Of a stretch of 5,537 nt of DNA, positions 1 to 5,513 are shown piece by piece. Under the pieces are notes generated by a model. That model saw only the letters and a program-made list of their open reading frames with translations. It made no database searches and was not told the DNA's origin. The stretch is from contig USAC01000099.1 of the NCBI GenBank assembly GCA_900552475.1, positions 1 through 5,537 on the forward strand, read 5' to 3'. The position numbers and the translations under genes are program-made. How positions within the stretch are numbered: the stretch's first letter is position 1; each line of letters starts with the position of its first letter. The stretch is from an uncultured Eubacteriales bacterium. Lineage in GTDB: Bacteria; Bacillota; Clostridia; Oscillospirales; Oscillospiraceae.

Positions 1-834
1 GAGCTGCTGCGCGAGGTGGGCGGCTGCTTCTCCGTGAACAACATGCTGCGTGCAGAGTGCTACAAGCAGCGCATGGAGAAGGGCCTGAGCTTCCTGGAGT
101 TCAACTACATGATCATGCAGAGCTACGACTGGTACTACATGTTCCAGCATTACGGCTGCAACATGCAGTTCGGCGGCAACGACCAGTGGTCGAACATGCT
201 CGGCGGCACGGAGCTGATCCGCAAGAAGCTGGGCAAGGATGCCCACGCCATGACCATCACGCTGCTGCTCAACTCCGAGGGCAAGAAGATGGGCAAGACC
301 GCCAAGGGTGCCGTCTGGCTGGATCCGAACAAGACCAGCCCCTTCGAGTTCTTCCAGTACTGGCGCAACGTCGACGACGCGGACGTGCTCAAGTGCATCC
401 GCATGCTGACCTTCCTGCCGCTGGAGCAGATCGACGAGATGGCCGACTGGAAGGGTGAGAAGCTCAACGAGGCCAAGGAGATCCTCGCCTTCGAGCTGAC
501 GAAGCTCGTTCACAGCGAGGCCGAGGCCGAGAAGGCCCGCGAGGCATCCCGCGCGCTGTTCTCCGGTGCGGGCGATGTCGAGCACATGCCCACGACGGAG
601 CTGACGAATGACGATCTCGGCGGCGGCCAGATCGACGTGCTGAGCCTGCTTGTCAAGTGCGGACTTGCCGCCTCCAAGGGCGAGGCGCGCCGTCTGGTGC
701 AGCAGGGCGGCGTCACCGTGAACGACCAGAAGATCAATTCGATCGATGCGGCCTTCGGCTGCGAGCAGTTCACCGGCGACGGCGTTGTGATCCGCAAGGG
801 TAAGAAGGTCTTCCACCGCGCGGTGCTTGTGTGA
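1..834 (+). CDS. tyrS: Tyrosine--tRNA ligase (TyrS), 3' part, start outside the window
   Basis: This is the C-terminal 277 residues of a cytoplasmic class I aminoacyl-tRNA synthetase that activates tyrosine with ATP and loads it onto tRNA-Tyr. The frame is open from base 1, so the gene runs in from the left. About 130 residues, including the HIGH motif, lie outside; bacterial TyrS is usually about 400-420 residues. Visible motifs are the tyrosine-binding Y-x3-Q-x2-D pattern (YMIMQSYD, about nt 106-129), the GGNDQW segment (about nt 172-189) and the KMSKS-loop equivalent KMGKT (nt 286-300). An S4 RNA-binding domain at the C-terminus (about nt 630-831) has the typical ASKGEARRLVQQGGVTVN stretch. 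The stop is TGA, followed 22 bases later by a strong terminator, so tyrS ends its transcription unit here. The GTG at nt 16 is an internal valine codon, not a start. Identification is firm. Confidence 0.96.
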   Translation, partial: ELLREVGGCFSVNNMLRAECYKQRMEKGLSFLEFNYMIMQSYDWYYMFQHYGCNMQFGGNDQWSNMLGGTELIRKKLGKDAHAMTITLLLNSEGKKMGKTAKGAVWLDPNKTSPFEFFQYWRNVDDADVLKCIRMLTFLPLEQIDEMADWKGEKLNEAKEILAFELTKLVHSEAEAEKAREASRALFSGAGDVEHMPTTELTNDDLGGGQIDVLSLLVKCGLAASKGEARRLVQQGGVTVNDQKINSIDAAFGCEQFTGDGVVIRKGKKVFHRAVLV

Positions 835-856
835 TTTGTCTGAATGACTGAAAGGA

Positions 857-886
857 GAGGAGGAGCGTACGCTCCTCCTCTTTTTT
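857..886 (+). terminator. Rho-independent terminator of tyrS
   Basis: A perfect 10-bp stem, GAGGAGGAGC (857-866) with GCTCCTCCTC (871-880), closes a GTAC loop and is followed directly by six T (881-886). One more A-T pair is possible at 856/881. It lies 22 bases after the tyrS stop. It separates tyrS from queA and makes any coding extension of queA through this region implausible. Confidence 0.93.
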
Positions 887-940
887 GCGGGGCAGCACCG
901 TCCGATGTAAAACTTCCTACCCCCGCCAAAACAAAAAAGG

Positions 941-969
941 TTGATTCATCCCGCGTTTTCCGCTATAAT
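941..969 (+). promoter_or_regulatory. Sigma-A/sigma-70 type promoter of queA
   Basis: TTGATT (941-946) and a perfect TATAAT (964-969) are separated by 17 bases. Transcription would start near 975-978, leaving a 5' leader of about 45 bases before the queA ATG at 1021. The leader is too short and has the wrong sequence for a preQ1 riboswitch, the usual regulator of queuosine genes, so none is called. The promoter lies downstream of the tyrS terminator and gives queA independent transcription. Confidence 0.8.
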
Positions 970-1020
970 ATCCGTCGGCAGCCTTTTGTGCCGTATCTTT
1001 TTGGAAACAGGTCGATTTGC

Positions 1021-2046
1021 ATGAAAACAAGTGATTTTAATTTTGAACTGCCGCCCGAGCTGATTGCGCAGACGCCGCTGGACCGGCGCGACGCGTCGCG
1101 CCTGCTGGTGCTCGACCGGAGCACCGGCGCGTGGGAGCACCGGCACTTCTTTGATCTGCCGTCGTATCTCCGGCCCGGCGACTGTCTGATTCTGAACGAC
1201 TCCCGCGTGCTGCCCGCGCGCCTGCTGGGCCACCGCCTGCCGGGCGGCGGCGCGTGCGAGGTGCTGCTGCTGATTGACCGCGGCAACAAAACGTGGGAGT
1301 GTCTCGTCCGCCCCGGCAAGCGCATGCGCGTGGGCGCGAAGCTCTCCTTCGGCGACGGCGAGCTGACGGCGGAGGTCGTGGAGGAGCTGCCGGGCGGCAA
1401 CCGGCTGGTGCGCTTTGACTATGAGGGGATTTTCCTCGAGGTGCTCGACCGGCTCGGCAAGATGCCCCTGCCGCCCTACATCAAGGCCGAACTGCAGGAC
1501 AAGGAACGCTACCAGACCGTCTATTCCCGCGTGACCGGCTCGGCCGCCGCGCCGACGGCGGGGCTGCACTTCACGAAGGAACTGCTGCGGCAGATTCAGG
1601 ACATGGGCGTGAAGATCGGCTATGTGACGCTGCACGTCGGGCTCGGGACATTCCGCCCCGTGAAGGAGGACGAGATCACCGACCACGAGATGCACAGCGA
1701 ATACTGCGTCATCCCGCAGGAGACGGCGGATCTCATCAACGAGACGAAGCGCGGCGGCGGGCGCGTGATCTGCGTGGGAACGACTTCCTGCCGCACGGTG
1801 GAGAGCTGGGCCGCGGAGGACGGAACGATGACCGCATCGGCGGGCTGGACGAACATCTTCATCTATCCCGGCTACCGCTTCAAGGTGCTCGACGGGCTGA
1901 TTACGAACTTCCACCTGCCGGAGTCGACGCTCATCATGCTCGTCTCGGCGCTCGCGGGGCGCGAGCATATTCTCGCGGCTTATGAGGAGGCCGTGCGTGA
2001 GAAGTACCGCTTCTTCAGTTTCGGCGACGCGATGCTGATCCTGTAA
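1021..2046 (+). CDS. queA: S-adenosylmethionine:tRNA ribosyltransferase-isomerase (QueA)
   Basis: QueA transfers and isomerises the ribosyl part of S-adenosylmethionine onto 7-aminomethyl-7-deazaguanine at the wobble position of tRNAs with GUN anticodons, giving epoxyqueuosine, the penultimate step of queuosine synthesis. The 341-residue length is normal for the family. Conserved blocks appear in order: NDSRVLPAR (59-67), GSAAAPTAGLHFT (173-185), LHVGLGTF (204-211), GTTSCRTVE (253-261) and ITNFHLPES (294-302). The ATG at 1021 is chosen because the N-terminus MKTSDFNFELPPELIAQTPL is typical of QueA. The 59-codon extension to 844 would translate the tyrS terminator and the queA promoter. The ribosome binding site is weak: only ACAGG, ending 9 bases before the ATG. 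The partner gene tgt, often next to queA in Clostridia, is not next here; the recombinase remnant follows instead. Confidence 0.96.
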   Translation: MKTSDFNFELPPELIAQTPLDRRDASRLLVLDRSTGAWEHRHFFDLPSYLRPGDCLILNDSRVLPARLLGHRLPGGGACEVLLLIDRGNKTWECLVRPGKRMRVGAKLSFGDGELTAEVVEELPGGNRLVRFDYEGIFLEVLDRLGKMPLPPYIKAELQDKERYQTVYSRVTGSAAAPTAGLHFTKELLRQIQDMGVKIGYVTLHVGLGTFRPVKEDEITDHEMHSEYCVIPQETADLINETKRGGGRVICVGTTSCRTVESWAAEDGTMTASAGWTNIFIYPGYRFKVLDGLITNFHLPESTLIMLVSALAGREHILAAYEEAVREKYRFFSFGDAMLIL

Positions 2047-2068
2047 AGGATGCCACAAGCCAAAGAAG

Positions 2069-2107
2069 AGAGCCGAAAACCCTTGGAATTGCAGGGTTTT
2101 CGGCTCT
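2069..2107. terminator. Hairpin between convergent queA and recombinase remnant, probable shared terminator
   Basis: A perfect 15-bp stem (2069-2083 with 2093-2107) closes a 9-base loop. The lower half is GC-rich and the middle is an A-T block. The T-run on the plus strand is short (TTT, then GC), and on the minus strand the sequence after the stem is CTTCTTT, so neither side is an ideal terminator. It begins 22 bases after the queA stop and ends 3 bases from the recombinase stop, as expected for a terminator shared by convergent genes. The fold is certain; efficiency in either direction is inferred. Confidence 0.75.
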
Positions 2108-2110
2108 TTG

Positions 2111-3388
2111 CTATTCTGCATCCTTGTACAAAAATTTGTGTTCAAGACCGTTTTTGAAGCGAATTGAGAGCACTCGACCGTCTTTTATGACAATTTTTTG
2201 GACGACAGAATTGAGGAACTCTTTGACAACATGAGTGTCAATTTGGCGCAGCAATTTTTCGGCGTCGATGAAGCGCTTTCCTTGGAGTTGATTCGTCACG
2301 ATGAAGACAGAAGCCTTCGCCATGAACTCCTCATCGGTCAGCGTGAAATGATGGGAGCTGTTGCGCTCGATCTCCTCAAGCCGCTTGTCGATTTTGTCGA
2401 TGGAGTCCGTGAGCGACTTTTTCTCGACGAGGTAGTCACGTTCAGAGATTGCCTCGTCGTTGTAGAGGTAGAGAGATTTCAGGCGGTCGAGAGCGCGCTC
2501 CTTCTTCCGGCGTTCCGACGCCAGAAGGTCACGCTCGTCAGCTGCCATCTGGTCAGTCTCTGCATCCTGAATGCGAGCAGACGAGAAGACTGCATCCGAC
2601 AGATTCCCGCGCTTCAGCATATCGTACATCTCTGTCAGGCCGATAGACTCGATGTGATCGACATCGGCGAACATCTCACCACGCAGTAGCTTCCGCTCAA
2701 ACGTGTCGAGCGGCGTCGATTTGCCGAAGTTGTTCTGAGCCTTCAGGATGTTTGCGATATAGTTCAGCACGAACGGAGCCACCGTCACATCGGAGACGTA
2801 CTTGTTCGGGCAACTGTTGAACTTGCGTTTCTGTACGCAGGCGTAGATTGACGGCCTGTAGCCATCGGCACGAACACGATCACCGGTGCTTTGCATCTGC
2901 TTGCCACAGTAATGGCAGTACAGAAGCCCGGCAAAGATGTGGGTGTTCTTCCGAGTGTACGTTTTGGAGGAGCGCTTGCTGGTTCGACGGTTGTGCTCCA
3001 GCGTTTCGATGGCGAGAGCCTGACGCTCTGGAGGTATGATTGCCGGGTGATGGTTCTCGATGAAGACCCACTCAGACTTGTCCTTCAGGTGCTTCCCACT
3101 TGTATTGCCATCGCTGGCTGTCTCGTCATGGTAGTTGTAGCGATATGCACCGGTGTAGAATGGGTTCTTGAGAATGGTGGATACCGTCGTCGGATTCCAC
3201 GGAATGCCGCTTCGGGGGCGAATACCTTTTTCGTTGAGAGTACGGGCTACATAAAGCATGGAGTTAGTATCCTCGTAGGTGTCGTAGATGAGGTTGATGA
3301 CAGCCGCCTCGGCCTCGTTGATGGAGAATGTGCGCGTTTCCTTGTCGTAGTCATAGCCGAATGGTATGGTACAGTTTACAACTGGTAT
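2111..3388 (-). pseudogene. Large serine recombinase, N-terminally truncated (catalytic domain missing)
   Basis: Large serine recombinases integrate and excise phages and transposon-like elements. What remains is the C-terminal part. A 'recombinase' domain begins at PFGYDYD (about 3362 downward) and continues through INEAEAAVINLIYDTY, ARTLNEKGI and the W-N-P-T-T-V-S-T-I-L-K-N-P block. Counting from the Met codon at 3257-3259, a zinc ribbon follows with C115, C118, C141 and C150, then a charged coiled coil at about 233-300, and a complete C-terminus ending at TAG 2111-2113. The open frame extends upstream of that Met to a TGA at 3389-3391. The resolvase-type catalytic domain that carries the active serine, about 140-170 residues in this family, is absent, and nothing between 3390 and 3720 on the minus strand resembles it. 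The fragment cannot catalyse strand exchange alone. Lower GC than queA marks it as acquired. A product started at the 3259 Met would have poor initiation signals, so this is called a remnant. Confidence 0.88.
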
Positions 3389-3723
3389 TCAACTATGGCT
3401 GTGTGACCCGGGAATACATCGCAGATACCGAGGGGATCACGGCTATCTGGTTCAAAAAACTGAGAAAGAGCTATTCATGGAGTGAGTTTGAAATTGTGCA
3501 ATCATACACGGTTCGTACATATAGCGGGCCTGAAAAGTGGATACTCTGCAGCCGGATCCCCGTGAAGGAAATATTTGAAGGGGAGACCACTTCAAACTGG
3601 GTGCAGGGGCGGCCGTTTCAGGTGCTCTACATGTTCAAGATGCTCGATGAAAAAGAACGGGAGTTCTTTTCTTATCTGCCGCAGAAATTCACCCAGCCCG
3701 ACACCGGCACAAAAGGAGAATGA
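3361..3723 (+). pseudogene. 3' remnant of an unrecognised, possibly PH-like gene
   Basis: I do not recognise this gene with confidence. The open frame has an ATG at 3361 (120 codons) but no ribosome binding site before it. Its upstream part is antisense to recombinase coding sequence, so the original start is probably lost. From about nt 3400 the protein reads like a small compact domain: REYIADTEGITAIWFKK, then SWSEFEIVQSYTVRT, then alternating hydrophobic strands, then a terminal acidic helix (LDEKEREFFSYLPQKF). An 'ADxxGI' strand followed by a 'W-x-x-[FI]' turn is common in small bacterial PH-like domains of unknown function; this is a resemblance only. No signal peptide is seen and no obvious membrane segment survives. 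The TGA at 3721-3723 lies 2 bases before the glycosylase start, and the glycosylase ribosome binding site is inside this frame, so any surviving translation would be coupled to alkA. It is more AT-rich than the repair genes after it. It could instead be annotated as a short hypothetical CDS. Confidence 0.6.
3714..3718 (+). promoter_or_regulatory. Ribosome binding site that fixes the glycosylase start
   Basis: AGGAG at 3714-3718 lies 7 bases before the ATG at 3726 but only 1 base before the ATG at 3720. Normal spacing is 5-9 bases, so 3726 is the likely initiation codon, giving MYFPYGE rather than MSMYFPYGE. Confidence 0.75.
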
Positions 3724-3725
3724 GC

Positions 3726-4361
3726 ATGTACTTTCCATACGGCGAGACGGAGCTTGCGTACTTGCGGCGCCGGGATAGGCGACTGGGCGCGGTCATTGAC
3801 CGCGTAGGGTATGTTGACCGCGCGGTCGACGCAGATCTCTTTTCCTCCGTCGTCCACCACATTATCGGCCAGCAGATCTCCACGAAGGCGCAGGCCACCG
3901 TCTGGCGGCGGATGCAGGACGCGCTGGGCGAGGTGAACGCGCAGACGGTTCTCGCGGCGGGCGTGCCGAGGCTGCAGGGGCTGGGCATGACCTTCCGCAA
4001 GGCGGCGTACATCACGGACTTCGCCGGGCGCGTACAGAGCGGCGCGTTCGACCTCGATGCCGTGCAGCGCATGGACGACGCAGGCGCCATCCGGGCGCTG
4101 AGCGAGCTCAAGGGGATCGGCGTGTGGACGGCGGAGATGATCCTGCTGTTCTGCATGCAGCGGCCGGACGTGCTCAGCTACGACGACCTCGCCATCCGGC
4201 GCGGCCTGCGCATGGTGTACCGCCACCGCAGCATTGACCGCGCGCTCTTTGAGAAATACCGCCGCCGCTACAGTCCCTATGGCAGCGTGGCGAGCATTTA
4301 CCTGTGGGCAGTGTCCGGCGGCGCAATCCCGGAGCTGAGCGACCCGGCTCCGAAGAAATGA
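3726..4361 (+). CDS. DNA-3-methyladenine glycosylase II, AlkA-like HhH-GPD protein
   Basis: This monofunctional base-excision enzyme should cut 3-methyladenine and related alkylated purines from DNA, leaving abasic sites. The 211 residues cover the HhH-GPD fold only; the extra N-terminal domain of E. coli AlkA (282 residues) is absent, as in many short Gram-positive homologues. Landmarks are VVHHIIGQQISTKAQATVW (42-60), typical of the AlkA branch, the helix-hairpin-helix LKGIGVWTAEM (128-138) and the catalytic aspartate D154 in DDLAIRRG. There is no C-terminal four-cysteine iron-sulfur cluster, which argues against MutY or endonuclease III. The start at 3726 is set by AGGAG at 3714-3718; 3720 is the alternative. 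It starts 2 bases after the upstream remnant ends and is followed at once by the alkyltransferase gene, forming a repair operon. No convincing promoter lies directly upstream, so its original promoter may have gone with the lost sequence. Confidence 0.92.
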   Translation: MYFPYGETELAYLRRRDRRLGAVIDRVGYVDRAVDADLFSSVVHHIIGQQISTKAQATVWRRMQDALGEVNAQTVLAAGVPRLQGLGMTFRKAAYITDFAGRVQSGAFDLDAVQRMDDAGAIRALSELKGIGVWTAEMILLFCMQRPDVLSYDDLAIRRGLRMVYRHRSIDRALFEKYRRRYSPYGSVASIYLWAVSGGAIPELSDPAPKK

Positions 4362-4363
4362 GG
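4360..4363 (+). promoter_or_regulatory. Ribosome binding site that decides the alkyltransferase start
   Basis: GAGG (4360-4363, continuing as GAGGTG) sits 6 bases before the ATG at 4370. The earlier ATG at 4358, which overlaps the glycosylase TGA as ATGA, has only a weak GAAG before it. The site overlaps the glycosylase stop, so the two genes are probably translationally coupled whichever start is used. Confidence 0.6.
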
Positions 4364-4369
4364 TGCGGC

Positions 4370-4900
4370 ATGTTTATCCGGCATTACGATTCCCCACTTG
4401 GCAGGATCCTCCTCGCGGCGGATGAGCGGGGGCTGACGGGGCTCTGGTTCGAGGGGCAGAAGTACTTCGCACGCACGCTCTCAACAGAGTGCGAGGAGAG
4501 GGAGACGCCTGCGCTCGCGGACGCGGCACACTGGCTCGACGTCTATTTTTCCGGGCACGAGCCGGATTTCACGCCGCCGCTTCACCCGGCGGGGACGCCG
4601 TTTCAGCGCACGGTCTGGGCTCTGCTGGGACAGATTCCCTATGGGGAGACGACGACCTACGGCGCACTTGCCCAGACGCTCGCCGCGCGCGGCGGGCTTG
4701 CGTCCATGTCCGCGCAGGCGGTCGGCGGTGCGGTGGGGCATAACCCGGTGTCGATCATCGTCCCGTGTCACCGCGTCGTCGGCGCGGACGGCAGCCTGAC
4801 GGGCTACGCCGGGGGCATTGAGCGGAAAATCGTGCTTCTGTGCCTTGAAGGGGCGGACACGGCGCGCTTTCGCATCCCGAAGAAGGGAACCGCGCTTTAA
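4370..4900 (+). CDS. ogt: Methylated-DNA--[protein]-cysteine S-methyltransferase (O6-alkylguanine-DNA alkyltransferase)
   Basis: This suicide repair protein moves the alkyl group from O6-alkylguanine (and O4-alkylthymine) onto its own cysteine. From the ATG at 4370 it has 176 residues, normal for stand-alone Ogt. An N-terminal RNase H-like domain (about 1-75, HYDSPLGRILLAADERGLTG) precedes the DNA-binding/catalytic domain, with TPFQRTVWALLGQIPYGETT (76-95) and the active site PCHRVV, nucleophile C133. The C-terminal GYAGGIERK (145-153) is typical. One oddity is that the segment before AVGGAV reads SAQ, so the position of the conserved arginine finger (human MGMT R128, in ARAVGGAM) is Gln here (Q116). 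The active cysteine is present, so it is not an alkyltransferase-like (Atl) protein. The gene follows the glycosylase with an 8-base gap, or a 4-base ATGA overlap if the ATG at 4358 is used. A terminator follows 14 bases after the stop. Confidence 0.94.
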   Translation: MFIRHYDSPLGRILLAADERGLTGLWFEGQKYFARTLSTECEERETPALADAAHWLDVYFSGHEPDFTPPLHPAGTPFQRTVWALLGQIPYGETTTYGALAQTLAARGGLASMSAQAVGGAVGHNPVSIIVPCHRVVGADGSLTGYAGGIERKIVLLCLEGADTARFRIPKKGTAL

Positions 4901-4914
4901 AAACGCATCGCAGC

Positions 4915-4939
4915 GGGGGCCGCACGGCCCCCACTTTTT
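4915..4939 (+). terminator. Rho-independent terminator of the repair operon
   Basis: The stem GGGGGCC (4915-4921) with GGCCCCC (4926-4932) closes a GCAC loop. AC and five T (4935-4939) follow. It begins 14 bases after the alkyltransferase stop and ends the glycosylase-alkyltransferase unit. Its 3' arm and T-run are also part of a second possible hairpin (4931-4940 with 4944-4953). Confidence 0.85.
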
Positions 4940-5050
4940 CTCGGGAAAAGTGGAGATATTTTACAAACCTTTTCGCGCGCCCGGCGCGTACCGCGAGATT
5001 TTTCTGCGCCGCGCGGACTGACCGCGTCCCCTCCTGCAAGTACAGACGAA

Positions 5051-5056
5051 AAGGAG
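5051..5056 (+). promoter_or_regulatory. Ribosome binding site of the DUF2000 gene
   Basis: AAGGAG at 5051-5056 lies 8 bases before the ATG at 5065 and fixes the start. No convincing -35/-10 pair was found in the 4954-5050 gap, although a terminator separates this gene from the repair operon, so its promoter is not identified. Confidence 0.85.
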
Positions 5057-5064
5057 AACGAAAA

Positions 5065-5487
5065 ATGGATCTGCAAAACGAAAAGTGCGTCATGGTGATC
5101 GACGAGCAGCTGCCGCTCGGGATCATCGCCAACACGGCGGCGGTCATGGGCATCACGCTCGGCAAGGCGATGCCGGAGGTGGTCGGCGCGGACGTCCGCG
5201 ACGAGAGCGGGCACACGCACCTCGGCATCATCGAGTTCCCGGTGCCGATTCTGCGCGGATCGCCGGAGAGCATCAAGGCGCTGCGTGAGAAGCTCTACGA
5301 ACCGGATTTTCAGGCGCTGACGGTGGTGGACTTCTCGGATCTGGCGCAGAGCTGCAAGACCTATGACGAGTTCATCGGGCGGATGGCCCAGGTGCCGGAG
5401 AGCACGCTGCAGTATTTCAGCGTTGCCGTCTGCGGCGCGAAGAAGAAGGTCAACAAGCTCACAGGCAGTCTCCCGCTCCTGCGGTGA
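5065..5487 (+). CDS. DUF2000 family protein, function unknown
   Basis: This 140-residue cytosolic protein is recognised as a DUF2000 member. Its landmarks are KCVMVIDEQLPLGIIANTAA (7-26), a central HLGIIEFPVPILRG stretch (52-65), VVDFSDLAQ (87-95) and the C-terminal AVCGAKKKVNKLTGSLPLLR (121-140). The length matches a complete single-domain protein. From general knowledge, the family is thought to have a fold related to peptidyl-tRNA hydrolase II, but I know of no established activity and infer none. There is no signal peptide or membrane segment. It has a strong ribosome binding site. The intergenic space after it (5488-5513) shows no hairpin terminator, and a promoter-like region for the next gene follows within 27 bases of the stop. 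Confidence 0.88.
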   Translation: MDLQNEKCVMVIDEQLPLGIIANTAAVMGITLGKAMPEVVGADVRDESGHTHLGIIEFPVPILRGSPESIKALREKLYEPDFQALTVVDFSDLAQSCKTYDEFIGRMAQVPESTLQYFSVAVCGAKKKVNKLTGSLPLLR

Positions 5488-5513
5488 GCCGAAAAAGTAT
5501 TTGAAAATTACCC

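Noticed and set aside
887..927. GCGGGG / CCCCGC inverted repeat between the tyrS terminator and the queA promoter
   Set aside because: The six-base arms are 28 bases apart, no T-run follows on either strand, and it does not match a known leader or riboswitch; it is probably chance.
844..1020. In-frame N-terminal extension of QueA starting at 844
   Set aside because: It would translate through the tyrS terminator hairpin and the TTGATT/TATAAT promoter, adds 59 residues unlike any QueA, and the family N-terminus starts exactly at the Met at 1021.
976..1020. PreQ1 riboswitch in the queA leader
   Set aside because: The leader is about 45 bases and lacks the pyrimidine-rich stem and A-rich tail of the preQ1 aptamer.
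946..2145. Long minus-strand open frame opposite queA (399 codons)
   Set aside because: It is an antisense shadow of a GC-rich gene, with a low-complexity Arg/Ala/His/Gln composition and no recognisable domain, while the plus strand encodes an unmistakable QueA.
2198..2689. Plus-strand open frame of 163 codons inside the recombinase region
   Set aside because: It is antisense to well-recognised recombinase coding sequence, has no ribosome binding site, and its product matches no family I know.
3342..3370. Promoter TTGTCG-17-TATGGT across the breakpoint
   Set aside because: It matches consensus at only 3/6 and 4/6 positions and lies within recombinase coding sequence; it is too weak to annotate, though noted as a possibility for the repair operon.
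4960..4988. TTTACA at 4960-4965 as the -35 box of the DUF2000 promoter
   Set aside because: At 16-18 bases downstream the sequence is GC-only (GGCGCG region), so there is no acceptable -10 box.
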